Below, one piece after another: positions 56,801-64,000 of a stretch of DNA of 64,000 nt. Position 1 is the stretch's first letter, and every line of letters begins with the position of its first letter. Source of the DNA: Bifidobacterium moraviense. GTDB lineage: Bacteria; Actinomycetota; Actinomycetes; Actinomycetales; Bifidobacteriaceae. The stretch is from positions 36,007 to 100,006 of the forward strand of contig NZ_JAAIIH010000008.1 in the NCBI RefSeq assembly GCF_012932365.1, written 5' to 3'. The notes beneath the pieces were generated by a model that saw nothing but the letters and a program-made list of their open reading frames with translations, did no database searches and was not told where the DNA came from. A program made the translations under genes and the position numbers.

Positions 56801-57532
56801 GTGAAGCCTGTGACGGCGAAGGTAACGGATTGTACCAGTGAGCCCAACGCGCACGACCCCTGCGGCTCGCATCAGAACAGTCTGGACAGCGCCAACGGCG
56901 CAACACCCACCTACGCCGACCTTGACCCTGCCGCCGGCAAGTTCAAGGTGGCCGGTTTCGCGCTGCCAAGTGACGCGAACACGCATTACTACTACCACCT
57001 CACGGAAACCGAGGCGCCGACGGGCTACATCAAGACCGACACGGTGTACGAGTTCGTGATCGACTCCACGGCCCCGACCGGTACTCTAAAATTCGTCAAG
57101 ATCTGCCCGGCGGATTCGTCGGCCACCACGTCGTCGTCCGTCACGTTCGCGTCGCTGTTCGCATCCGGTACGAATGCGAACACCACGGAGTGCGGCGACG
57201 ACAGCGATACGTCCGCCAACCTCATCCTCAACTACAAGGCCGTGGCGGCGCTGCCGCTGACGGGCGGGCCGGGCACGGCGCGCGACTGGATGACGGTCGG
57301 CGGTGCGTTCGTGGCTGCGGCGGGCATTGTCGCGGCGCTGCTCGACGCGCGTCGGCGTCGGATGGCGGCGATCGCAGGCGACGCAGGCACGGGGGCGATG
57401 GTGTTCACATCGGCACCTACGTGGCCTAGCGGTGGTCCGAGCTTCGCAAACGGCAGCCATGCGCGTCCGATGCACGGATCAGGACTCGGGACCTCCATGG
57501 GGCGCACACCGAAGGGGCGCCATGCGATCTGA
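53813..57532 (+). CDS. Large LPXTG pilus adhesin/minor pilin, C-terminal part after the frameshift
   Basis: Most of a surface adhesin of about 1475 residues if rejoined with the fragment before it. The first 580 residues are a right-handed beta-helix type repeat region (VNAGMFQNI, INGGTFQNN, IHGGQFLNN, SAGTFQNN). Three SpaA/Cna-B-like domains follow, each starting SWSKVD or AWSKVA. The sorting signal LPLTGG is near residue 1147, then a membrane segment and RRRR. Unusually, about 55 further residues follow (MAAIAGD...KGRHAI). In bifidobacteria such proteins form the tip of sortase-built pili. The stated start is only the first ATG of this frame; translation must come from the upstream part. 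Confidence 0.82.
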   Translation: MAVFSPSTPARSNTSRWVDKGALALSYGGTVTVNAGMFQNIVTTYGDGSQGGAIIHQETGGTIVINGGTFQNNKGTRGTVLYVYDGDISKVEIHGGQFLNNKSNMAGGVIMQNAAKGTMIIDAQSGNIPLFSGNASGNAGNSKGGAIHNNGKLTVSAGTFQNNTAYGIGGGAISQDGGSTTIVPADGQTVTFQGNAHNVRDADGNPAQCNTTSGEADACWGNNWKAGGGAIYVTAGQLNVQGKVTFNGNYTRTWGYMDGGGAIYVKGVFWLQNDAKGNKPLFENNYAGVEQRETNTADGTVKTAFRGSAGGAIFLQEGSVDNKKTDETQKYSSRAYIMGGEFRNNTSGYLGGAVYTEAGTLTYIAKAVATGNVAGHFGGGLWLCPSGTGTASKGGNIALFDNKVDKSIDLNNEANRSPYPNDKPFTGDALVSWDNGGSDKQYGTVNGTGTEAGDDFAIMNPMWKGEIGSTNFQLMNTWFTDRTKTVVDWYYDGTPLKSASGFQDYFQDPEIQSKGGWHGHYTNPEGNDGGGTNLAVTMTGDRFSETGSSNEKIPDDEYTDHVRTLNLTRKASSDNKGVFTTGIALKAQKADGMSDEEWAAAKDGALNSASVVLTGNAARLSGGAFATNGDVKFSTPYTASWSKVDNNTTNPAPLAGSEWTLSTTGTGVSEDAARKNTELGGPFNTDFYPTICPTDKDGNLVGTGYADGACWEETVETKDGTTTVTRTAIVKDNIANDSNAGNDYAYAGFDNNPVGGGFDINNLANGTYTLTERKAPTGYQLDSTQHTFKVNNAQAKWNNAQGRSTENVDIDIVNTPLPGVSWSKVDADNSGVLVGGSEWTVTKLDDQGRPIDHTARTVTDCVDPSNDTKATPCADGTSTTKTYADTNGAVGVFSIKLDEVGTYQLKEIVVPDGYWHPEASTTYQFTITSTDKADAKVAVYPTDGSSNPLPSNNIPNKRTQVAWSKVAADNPDGDPLSGAEWEISGPYDSAGKTISGVKPVTAKVTDCTSEPNAHDPCGSHQNSLDSANGATPTYADLDPAAGKFKVAGFALPSDANTHYYYHLTETEAPTGYIKTDTVYEFVIDSTAPTGTLKFVKICPADSSATTSSSVTFASLFASGTNANTTECGDDSDTSANLILNYKAVAALPLTGGPGTARDWMTVGGAFVAAAGIVAALLDARRRRMAAIAGDAGTGAMVFTSAPTWPSGGPSFANGSHARPMHGSGLGTSMGRTPKGRHAI

Positions 57533-57709
57533 CCCGAACACAGTATTTGCGGATCGCGGAACGCGGCCGCCGCACGGCAATCCAACGGACTGCCGATGCG
57601 GACGGACGTGCGCCGGTACGGGTACGTCGGCGTCCGACTCCAGCCTCCGCGACCCCCACAACCGAACCATTGCAGAAGAAACACAGAAAGAAGAAAGAAG
57701 GGTTCTCTC

Positions 57710-59008
57710 ATGAAGATGAGGAAACTGTTCGCCGGCCTCGCCCTCGGCACCGCCCCCGCCAGTGCGGCGGATGGTGCAGGTGCTGCCCAAGCGGAGGGGA
57801 CGATTGTGCTGAAGGCCGCTGACGTGCATGACCTGACCTCGAACGCCGAAGGAACCACTGCGCGACGGTTCAAGTACGTGAAGCTCGCCGCATACCAGCT
57901 GACGCCGGACTCGACGACGGGGCCGAATCTGACCTTGGCGACTCCTGACAGCCTCAAGACCCCGGTGGAGAACGCCATCAAGACGCTTGATGGCTACGAG
58001 AACACTGATTTTACCGGTAAAGGCGATCCGCTTGCTTGGTTTGCGGGACAGACTGTCAAATCAGAAACTTGGCGTGCCTTCGTTGCAAAGCTGAAAGAGC
58101 AGACCGGATTCGCTCTCTCGGCAAATGCGGTATCTCCGATCTTGGATTCTTCTGCTGATCCTAAGTCTTTGACTTTTGGGACTAATTCTCTTGGAGATCC
58201 TGGCTTGTATCTTCTGGTGGATCAGACCACAGAATATACGACCGATGTTGACAGCAGCACTCATTGCACTACGACCTATGGTCCTCTGCAGGACATCATC
58301 ATTGGTACACGTATTACCACTCCCAGTGGCATTTCTAATGCTGACGGTACGCTGAACCTTGATGCCAAGAACTCAAGCGGACAAGGGAATGTGCCTAATG
58401 GTGCTGCCGAGGTGAAGACCACGAAACACGACAATTGCTACCCGGATATCAACTTTGTCAAGAAGGGCGTTAACGGCGATTCGGCTTACCTTAATGGCGC
58501 GAAGTTCACCATTAAGAAGCTTGCTGACGAAAATGAATCTGTTGCCGATAAGAATGCGTTTGATGCGCTATGGAAGTCCGCTAATAAGTTCGATGCGACT
58601 TTTAAGTCTCAGGAGCAGGTCTCTACCGGTAAGGGTAACTTCAGTTTTTCGAATCTGACGCCCGGAAAGTACCTAATCTTCGAGACCGACGTCCCGAGCC
58701 CGTATCTTGACGATTACGCTGCGCGCCTTGTGCTGACTGTCACTCAGGTGAAGGACGGTGCGAGTGTCAACAATACGCTGGAATTCAAGGTCTCCGAGAT
58801 CGGTGATAACGAGTTGCTTACCGCGACCGGCAAGGATGGCAGTACGAGCAAGCCATTCGAGTACAAGAACATTCAGAACATCACGCAATTGCCCAAGACC
58901 GGTGCGGCGGGTACGGCGATCTTCTCGGTGATCGCGGTGCTCATCGCGGCGGCGGCCGGCACCGTCTACATGAAGTCGCGCGCCACCAAGCGCGCGCTCA
59001 ACGCCTGA
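57710..59008 (+). CDS. Sortase-type major pilin, FimA-like
   Basis: A 432-residue wall-anchored protein with sorting motif LPKTG at residues 394-398, a membrane segment and basic tail (KSRATKRALNA). A SpaA-like domain is visible (AKFTIKKLAD ... KYLIFETDVPSPY, with the E-box Glu in FET). The pilin-motif-like segment CYPDINFVKK near residue 243 could supply the Lys used for polymerisation. The signal peptide is short (MKMRKLFAGLALGTAPASA) compared with related pilins. The middle third uses many T-ending codons, unlike the rest of the window. The start follows AGAAGGG. It lies 177 bases after the adhesin gene and is followed by a terminator; no sortase gene is present. Confidence 0.88.
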   Translation: MKMRKLFAGLALGTAPASAADGAGAAQAEGTIVLKAADVHDLTSNAEGTTARRFKYVKLAAYQLTPDSTTGPNLTLATPDSLKTPVENAIKTLDGYENTDFTGKGDPLAWFAGQTVKSETWRAFVAKLKEQTGFALSANAVSPILDSSADPKSLTFGTNSLGDPGLYLLVDQTTEYTTDVDSSTHCTTTYGPLQDIIIGTRITTPSGISNADGTLNLDAKNSSGQGNVPNGAAEVKTTKHDNCYPDINFVKKGVNGDSAYLNGAKFTIKKLADENESVADKNAFDALWKSANKFDATFKSQEQVSTGKGNFSFSNLTPGKYLIFETDVPSPYLDDYAARLVLTVTQVKDGASVNNTLEFKVSEIGDNELLTATGKDGSTSKPFEYKNIQNITQLPKTGAAGTAIFSVIAVLIAAAAGTVYMKSRATKRALNA

Positions 59009-59039
59009 CGGTCGATCGCCCGGCGTGACGTGCTGATCA

Positions 59040-59090
59040 ACGGATCGGTCCCCAGCCAGCTGCTCTGGTTGCGGGACCGATCCGTTTTTC
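59040..59090 (+). terminator. Terminator after the pilin gene
   Basis: ACGGATCGGTCCC and its complement enclose a loop with a second small stem (CAGC...GCTG), followed by TTTTTCG. It ends the pilus operon. Confidence 0.88.
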
Positions 59091-59140
59091 GTTGCCGCTC
59101 CAGCCGGTCGGTGCAGCCTGCTTCAGCCGTCACCGGCCTG

Positions 59141-59553
59141 CACCGTACGCAGATTTGGCGGATCTGACTATCGTTTTTGCGCAGCGCACCTCCCGCTTCC
59201 GCAGGTTTGGCAGATCTGACCTCGTAGAGCGGTTTTGGGGGCTCTCCGGGGTCGCTTCTGCCAAATCTGCGGATCGGCGTCCCAGTGCGATGGTCGGATC
59301 TGCCAAATCTGTGCGGTTGGTCAGTGCAGTCGGTCAGTGCGGTTGCTCGGTGTGGCTGATCTGCATCGTTCGGCCCGCACCGTACGCAGATTTGGCGGAT
59401 CTGACCATCGTTTTTGCGCAGCGCACCTCCCGTTTCCACAGATTTGGCAGATCTGACCTCGTAGCGCGGTTTTGGGGGCTCTCCGGGGTCGCTTCTGCCA
59501 AATCTGCGGATCGGCGCTCTAGCGTGATGGTCGGATCTGCCAAATCTGCAACG
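59141..59553. repeat. Element E: duplicated inverted-repeat element, eight motifs
   Basis: An inverted-repeat element of about 175 bases is present twice, starting at 59141 and 59378 (237 bases apart) and nearly identical. Each copy has two direct CAGATTTGGC(A/G)GATC motifs and two inverted ones, giving eight in total. The conserved centre contains GGTTTTGGGGGCTCTCCGG. The half-site tail GGC(A/G)GAT.TG is shared with elements A and B. Confidence 0.88.
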
Positions 59554-59644
59554 AACCCCGGCGCAGGCGCAGAGTATCGTTGGGCGTATCGCATCGCGCG
59601 GTCGCGACCTGCGTCACCGTGCAACGTACAAGGAGGCACACGTC

Positions 59645-60460
59645 ATGGCAGAGGCTGAGGCACAACCCGGCTGGTACCCCGACCCCTCGGGCGACCCCGA
59701 CAGGCTGCGCTGGTGGGACGGCGAGGCGTGGGCCGAGTACTACGCGCCGGCGCCCAAGTCTCGCGACGATGACGATGACGACGATGCCGACAACAACACC
59801 GATCAGGCCGACTGGCAGTCCGATCGCCCATCCGCGCCATCCGACTACGGCCACGACTACGACCCCGCGCAGGGCCACGGTCGGCACCGGGCGCCGCAGT
59901 CGCAATCGCAACCGCAGCAGCCGTACGCGCAGACGTCGGGCTACGGGTCGCCCTACCCGCAGAACGATTACGCGCAGAACGGCTACCCGCAGAACGGCTA
60001 CGGTCAGCCTCCCTACGCGCAGCCCAACTACGCGCAGTACTCCCAGACCGCCTACGCCCAGACCTCGTACGCGCAGCCGCAGACCCCCGGCCCGCAGCAG
60101 CCCGGCTACGCCCCGCAGTCGCAGCCGTTCCCGTACGCGCAGTCGCCCGTGCCCCAGCAGCCGTATCCGCCGCAGCAGTACGGCCAGCAGTACGGCCAGT
60201 ACGGTCAATACGGCGCCGGCGTGACGCTCACGGACACCGACCGCACCCTGCGTCTCATCGCGTTCGTGCTCAACCTGCTCACCACCGTGGCCCTGTGCTG
60301 GCTGTTCGTCCCCCTGATCTGGATGATCCCCATGACCGTGCACACGTGGTCCCTGTACAAGGGCGACCGCCCCAACACCGTGGGATTCGGCGTGTGCAAC
60401 CTCATCTTCCTCAACAGCATCGCCGGCGTGCTGCTGCTGGTGAGCACCAAGAACGTCTGA
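59645..60460 (+). CDS. DUF2510 membrane protein with Tyr/Gln-rich linker
   Basis: A 271-residue protein. The N-terminal DUF2510 module has the hallmark GWYPDPSGDPDRLRWWDGEAW. It is followed by an Asp run and about 130 residues rich in Gln, Pro, Tyr and Ala (YAQ and YPQN repeats). The C-terminal 70 residues hold two membrane segments (LIAFVLNLLTTVALCWLFVPLIWMI and FLNSIAGVLLLV). DUF2510 proteins are common in actinobacteria and have no defined role. The start follows CAAGGAGGC. The general build is like that of the DUF805 protein at 8073-9089. Confidence 0.88.
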   Translation: MAEAEAQPGWYPDPSGDPDRLRWWDGEAWAEYYAPAPKSRDDDDDDDADNNTDQADWQSDRPSAPSDYGHDYDPAQGHGRHRAPQSQSQPQQPYAQTSGYGSPYPQNDYAQNGYPQNGYGQPPYAQPNYAQYSQTAYAQTSYAQPQTPGPQQPGYAPQSQPFPYAQSPVPQQPYPPQQYGQQYGQYGQYGAGVTLTDTDRTLRLIAFVLNLLTTVALCWLFVPLIWMIPMTVHTWSLYKGDRPNTVGFGVCNLIFLNSIAGVLLLVSTKNV

Positions 60461-60573
60461 CGCGCGCCCGGGCCGTGTGCTCTTGGTGTGTACGCTCTCG
60501 GGCTGTGCGCGCCTACGCTGAGAGGCGACGGGGAATCGACGGAATCCTCGGAATCGTTCGGATGGGAGACGCG

Positions 60574-61419
60574 ATGACGGACACGGCGAACAAGACGGAT
60601 CGCACGGATCGCACGGAGTTCCACGGCAAGGCGGAGGCGTACGCGCAGGCGCGACCGGGGTATCCGGCGGAGGCGATGGCGTACATTGGCACGCTGATCG
60701 GCGGCTCGTCCGTACCTGATGCGGCGTCCGCGACTGAAGGTCTGCCCGTACCCGCCGCCGCGCCCGATGCTTCGCCCGTCACCGTGGCCGACATCGGCGC
60801 CGGTACCGGCAAGTTCACCGTGCCGCTGGCCGCGCTCGGCCACCCGGTGTTCGCCGTCGAACCCGACGCGGACATGCGCGCCGCGCTGCGCGGAGCCGTC
60901 GCCGACCTGCCCAACGTGACCGTGGTCGACGGCAACGCCGAACGCACCGGGCTCCCGGACGGCAGCGTCGACGTCGTCACCTGCGCGCAGTCGCTGCACT
61001 GGTTCCGCCACGACGCGTTCCTCGCCGAATGCGCGCGCATCGCACGGTGCGATCGGGGCAGGTGTGGCGATCGGGGCGGGCGTGGCGATCGTCGCATCCT
61101 GCTCGTCTCCATCTACAACCGCACGTCGTTCGACTCCGGCATGCGCCACTGGGACGGCGGCCCCGCGCTCGCCGGCAGCGTCGACCACGTGCGTCGCACC
61201 ACCACCGAATATTTCCGCCACCCCGCCGTGCGCGAATTCGCCAACCCGATCCGCTACACGCTCGACTCCTGGCGCGCCTTCATGGACTCGCACTCGCACA
61301 GCCCGCTGCCCGACAGCCCCGACTATCCGGCGCATCGCGCATGGGTGGATCGCATCTTCGCGCAGCGCGCCGTGGACGACAACGTGTGCGTGGTCACCGG
61401 CGAGGTGCTGACGTTCTGA
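60574..61419 (+). CDS. Class I SAM-dependent methyltransferase
   Basis: A 281-residue methyltransferase. The SAM-binding motif is VADIGAGTGKFTVPLA near residue 70, with the acidic end of strand 2 at VFAVEPDADMRAAL. The next motifs are VVDGNAERTGLPDGSVDVVTCAQSLHWF and RILLVSIYN. FHGKAEAYAQARPGYPAEA at the start is typical of the UbiE/methyltransferase 11 group acting on small molecules. An insert of about 12 residues with RCDRGRCGDRGGRGDR repeats interrupts the usual alignment. The substrate is unknown. The ATG at 60574 follows GGGAGACGC. Confidence 0.88.
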   Translation: MTDTANKTDRTDRTEFHGKAEAYAQARPGYPAEAMAYIGTLIGGSSVPDAASATEGLPVPAAAPDASPVTVADIGAGTGKFTVPLAALGHPVFAVEPDADMRAALRGAVADLPNVTVVDGNAERTGLPDGSVDVVTCAQSLHWFRHDAFLAECARIARCDRGRCGDRGGRGDRRILLVSIYNRTSFDSGMRHWDGGPALAGSVDHVRRTTTEYFRHPAVREFANPIRYTLDSWRAFMDSHSHSPLPDSPDYPAHRAWVDRIFAQRAVDDNVCVVTGEVLTF

Positions 61420-61493
61420 ACGCCGATTTGCCCCACGGTAAAATCTTGCGCCCGACCCTTCCGCTTCGCCGCGATCCGCCTACCGTAGGAGGC

Positions 61494-61817
61494 ATGAGCA
61501 TTGCAGCGAAATATCCTATGAGTCAGTACCTCGGTGGCATCGTGGAAGCGCTCAAGGCCGCTCCCGGCAACGGTGCCAACCCCAACGACGTCGAGACCAT
61601 CCGCTTCTACGGCGAGCTCGGCAACGACATCCCCTCCTCCCAGCTGCCCAACCTGCTGGTGGCTATCGCGCACGCCACGCGCGCCGTGTCCGAGAACGCG
61701 GACGCCAAGTCCAGGTTCTCCGCGGCCAAGGGTTTCGCGTACGTGAAGGAAGCGCAGAACGCGATCATGGACACGCTCGACGAGGCGTCCGAGGCGCTCG
61801 TGGAGAAGCGCGGCTGA
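61494..61817 (+). CDS. Conserved hypothetical protein, 107 residues
   Basis: A soluble helical protein starting MSIAAKYPMSQYLGG. I do not recognise the family. Its composition is ordinary for the genome and the frame is well supported by codon use. AGGAGG precedes the start, and TACCGT lies 7 bases upstream, so both a ribosome binding site and a leaderless start are compatible. A strong hairpin follows at 61840. No signal peptide or membrane segment is visible. Confidence 0.7.
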   Translation: MSIAAKYPMSQYLGGIVEALKAAPGNGANPNDVETIRFYGELGNDIPSSQLPNLLVAIAHATRAVSENADAKSRFSAAKGFAYVKEAQNAIMDTLDEASEALVEKRG

Positions 61818-61839
61818 CTGCGGCTGACTGCGTCTGACT

Positions 61840-61888
61840 TGCATCGGCGCCGCCGGGTTACTTTCCGCCCGACGGCGCCGACGCATGT
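61840..61888 (+). terminator. Hairpin terminator after the small gene
   Basis: TGCATCGGCGCCGCCGGG and a near-complement enclose a 12-base loop, followed by TGTTTGG. Confidence 0.75.
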
Positions 61889-62051
61889 TTGGCGGGGCGG
61901 CGTGATGTCGTGATCGCGAAGCCGTACGATCATACCCGTTGCGTCGTTGGAGGCGCACCGACTTACCGCCGCGATGACGCTCCGTCGTGGCGTCGCAGCA
62001 TGGCGTCGTACCGTACGTCGCGCCATCGCGACACGCCGAAGACGCGCTCGA

Positions 62052-62081
62052 TTGGCGCTTCGCGCGATGGTCGTGTATTAT
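62052..62081 (+). promoter_or_regulatory. Promoter of the four-tRNA cluster
   Basis: TTGGCG, an 18-base spacer and TATTAT, 28 bases before the first tRNA. Confidence 0.65.
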
Positions 62082-62109
62082 CTCCATCTGTTGCCTGTTA
62101 GGGCAGCAT

Positions 62110-62182
62110 GCGGACATAGCTTAGTTGGTAAAGCGCAACCTTGCCAAGGTTGAGACCGCGGGTCCGAGTCCCGTTGTCCGCT
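62110..62182 (+). tRNA. tRNA-Gly (GCC)
   Basis: Acceptor arms GCGGACA and TGTCCGC, anticodon GCC in CCTTGCCAAGG, T arm with GGTCCGAGTCC. CCA not encoded. It reads GGC and GGT codons. Confidence 0.94.
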
Positions 62183-62194
62183 CGCAGCAGACCC

Positions 62195-62266
62195 GGGCGG
62201 TTGGCGCAGAGGTAGCGCACTTCCCTGACACGGAAGGGGTCACAAGTTCGAATCTTGTATCGCCCA
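62195..62266 (+). tRNA. tRNA-Val (GAC)
   Basis: Acceptor arms GGGCGGT and ATCGCCC, anticodon GAC in TCCCTGACACGG, T arm with AGTTCGAATCT. It is 12 bases after tRNA-Gly and cotranscribed with it. Confidence 0.94.
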
Positions 62267-62313
62267 CTCTGCCGGAGCAATCCGACGGGCATGCATGACT
62301 GCTGCACAGCGCC

Positions 62314-62386
62314 GGGCGATTGGCGCAGCGGCTAGCGCACTTCGTTCACACCGAAGGGGTCGTAGGTTCGATTCCTACATCGCCCA
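62314..62386 (+). tRNA. tRNA-Val (CAC)
   Basis: Acceptor arms GGGCGAT and ATCGCCC, anticodon CAC in TCGTTCACACCG, T arm with GGTTCGATTCC. Close relative of the preceding tRNA-Val gene. Confidence 0.94.
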
Positions 62387-62407
62387 CTGTTCATGCATGC
62401 ACAACTT

Positions 62408-62480
62408 GGGGCTATGGCGCAGCTGGTAGCGCATCTCCATGGCATGGAGAGGGTCAGGGGTTCGAATCCCCTTAGCTCCA
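62408..62480 (+). tRNA. tRNA-Ala (GGC)
   Basis: Acceptor arms GGGGCTA and TAGCTCC (with one G-T pair), anticodon GGC in TCCATGGCATGG, T arm with GGTTCGAATCC. Last gene of the cluster. Confidence 0.93.
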
Positions 62481-62488
62481 CCCACTGA

Positions 62489-62515
62489 GGCCGGTCATCG
62501 CGACCGGCCTTTTTC
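62489..62515 (+). terminator. Terminator of the tRNA cluster
   Basis: GGCCGGTC, five-base loop, GACCGGCC and TTTTT. A standard rho-independent terminator. Confidence 0.92.
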
Positions 62516-62600
62516 GTTTCTGCGCCGCGGTTGCCTAAGCCGGCGTCTTTTCCGCGGCGGCGTCTTTCCGGACTATGCCCCAGAACCCGCGTCCCGAGAT

Positions 62601-63378
62601 CGCAACGTTGCGATGATCGACCAGGTTAGGTGTCGCGGATGCCGTCTCCGATGGTCGTTCGTCGCAACGTTGCGGTGATCGACCAGGTTGGGTGTCGCGG
62701 ATGCCGTCTCCGATGGTCGTTCGTCGCAACGTTGCGGGATCTGGCGGCAAGCGTAGGGGCGGGTTTCTCGTCGCGCCGTTGCGGTTCCGCGGTTTCTCCC
62801 AAAACCCGGCTCTTCGTTTGCCGGGATTCGGAGGATGCGGGGCGCGGGCCGGCACTCGACCGGGAATCGCAACGTTGCGACGATCGACCAGGTTAGGTGT
62901 CGCGGATGCTGTTTCCGATGGTCGTTCATCGCAACGTTGCAGGATCTGGCGGCAAGCGAAGGGGCGGGTTTCTCATCGAGGCGTTGCGGTTCCGCGGTTT
63001 CTCCAAAAACCTGGCTCTTCGTTTGTCGATCTTCGGTTGCCGGGGTCTGTCTTCCGGGGGCTGCCCGCCTGGACGTTCGTACCAAAGGCTTCGTTCGACG
63101 GGAGTCTTCCGAGACGCATTCCTGACCGGGACGCTTCCTGATTGGCGCGCTGCCTGGCGCGACCATCGATCGCAACGTTGCGATGATCGACCATCCTGCG
63201 CGTCGTCCGGTCCCTGCCCCGGTGGCTTCCCATAGCAACGTTGTGATGATCGACCGTTGTGCGTGCCAGTTGCGCTCCCTCGATGGTCCGCCGTCGCAAC
63301 GTTGCGATGATCGACCGTCGTGGGCGTCCGTGTGCGTCGGTTTCGTGTTTCCCGATGGCTTTTCGTCGCAGCGTTGTG
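62601..63378. repeat. CGCAACGTTGCG box field R5 with two 77-bp hairpins
   Basis: Nine boxes: 62601, 62663, 62725, 62868, 62930, 63171, 63234, 63295 and 63367, the last few degenerate. Adjacent boxes are 61-63 or 72 bases apart except where hairpin units or other sequence intervene. Hairpins start at 62746 and 62951, each exactly 21 bases after a box. No gene is seen here or in 63379-63677, which has only a short direct repeat, CGACACGCCGATGG. Confidence 0.88.
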
Positions 63379-63677
63379 GTGATCGTACGTTTGCGGGGCG
63401 GAGATGGGCGGCCGCGGGACCTCGTCCGTGGCGCGGTGTCGTTTGGCGTGGTGTCTGACACGGGGTCTGACATGGGACGCGGTGTTTGGCACGGTGCGTG
63501 ACGTGGGGCCCGTCGTCGTTCGGGCGCGCGACACGCCGATGGTCGGGGTGCCGGGAGCGGTTTTCGGGGCGTCCGCATGGCCCCGGTCGGTGTTCGGGGC
63601 TTGTTTCTGGGTGTGTGCGACACGCCGATGGATGCGAGTGTTCCGTAGGGTTTTCGGGTGGTCGCCCGGTGTCTGGT

Positions 63678-63706
63678 TTGCGTGATCCGGGGGAGTCGTG
63701 TAAGTT
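63678..63706 (+). promoter_or_regulatory. rRNA operon promoter
   Basis: TTGCGT, a 17-base spacer and TAAGTT. It is about 285 bases before the 16S gene, a normal distance for rrn P1. The -10 matches that of tRNA-Leu. Confidence 0.7.
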
Positions 63707-63781
63707 ACTTACTCGCTGCCGCTGAGCGGTCCGGTTCCTCCGGTTCGGCTGGTTCCGGGGTTCGCTTGGCTGGTGTGGTGG

Positions 63782-63990
63782 TTTGAGAACTCAAGAGCGT
63801 GTTTGTACTACTTCTTTATGCAAGTTGTCATTTTCATATGATTGCCAGTTCATTTCCCGCCCTTGGCGGTTTCGCCTGGGGTGCCCGGGAGGGCCTAACG
63901 GGGAGTGAGGTTTTTGTGTGGACGTCCTTCCTTATAGGACGTCTCGTCAATTAGTTTGAAGAGTCATCTATTCGGATGTCTTTGCAAGTT
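63782..63990 (+). promoter_or_regulatory. rRNA leader with antitermination and processing signals
   Basis: TTGAGAACTCAAGAGCGTG resembles the antitermination-type element found before and within actinobacterial rRNA operons. Further on, GGACGTCC.....AGGACGTC and CGCCCTTGGCGG form small stems. The sequence just before the 16S gene is AT-rich and probably pairs with downstream sequence for RNase III cleavage. Confidence 0.6.
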
Positions 63991-64000
63991 TTTTTGTGGA
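63991..64000 (+). rRNA. 16S ribosomal RNA, first bases only
   Basis: The window ends with TTTTTGTGGA, which matches the known 5' end of bifidobacterial 16S rRNA just before the GGGTTCGATTCTGGCTCAG segment. Only about ten bases are present. The call rests on this match and the leader signals before it. Confidence 0.6.

Overview
The window is a high-GC actinobacterial chromosome segment, almost certainly from a Bifidobacterium. The evidence is the gene order rpsF-ssb-rpsR-rplI, the tyrosine- and glutamine-rich DUF805 and DUF2510 proteins, a sortase-type pilus locus, actinobacterial leaderless gene starts, and a right edge that stops about ten bases into what looks like a bifidobacterial 16S rRNA gene. 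I do not assign a species.

Layout. 1-3.5 kb: end of a DUF4012 surface protein and the S6/SSB/S18/L9 operon. 3.6-10.1 kb: a MIF-like tautomerase, GtrA, an MFS carrier, a histidine phosphatase, a DUF805 protein and an orphan ABC permease. 10.3-13.2 kb: gltX, two identical tRNA-Glu genes separated by a phased 31-bp repeat array, and tRNA-Gln. 13.6-18.7 kb: a metallophosphoesterase, an IclR regulator and divergent leuC-leuD. 18.7-20.1 kb: a repeat-rich stretch with a 39-residue ORF. 20.1-27.5 kb: a GlcD-like oxidase, then a methionine block (metI, metN, metY, a CoA-binding protein, metQ, a cupin). 28.5-39.9 kb: tRNA-Leu, tgt, an HtrA protease, a P-type metal ATPase, ferredoxin-NADP reductase, HtpX, tRNA-Gly and a polysaccharide deacetylase. 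40-46.6 kb: purA, two crcB genes, an acyltransferase, gpsA and ddl. 47-50 kb: a Memo-AMMECR1 fusion with its radical SAM partner. 50-52.8 kb: MscS, an aldo/keto reductase and small membrane proteins. 53-59 kb: a pilus locus whose large adhesin is frameshifted and which has no sortase gene beside it. 59.6-61.8 kb: DUF2510, a methyltransferase and a small protein. 62.1-64 kb: four tRNA genes, a large repeat field and the rRNA promoter.

The least explained material is intergenic. A 12-bp palindrome, CGCAACGTTGCG, or a close variant, occurs 23 times in five clusters. Neighbouring boxes are 61-63 bp apart in 13 cases and 72-73 bp apart in two, close to six and seven helical turns. A separate 77-bp hairpin often starts exactly 21 bp from such a box and once forms a tandem array with an exact 94-bp period. 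At least five other intergenic regions carry a motif repeated four or eight times in inverted arrangement, each with its own motif, and two of them share a conserved loop with different stems.

Many genes appear to be transcribed without a leader: a -10-like hexamer lies 6 or 7 bases before the start codon. I used this to choose several starts. All functional assignments rest on reading the sequences; no searches were run.
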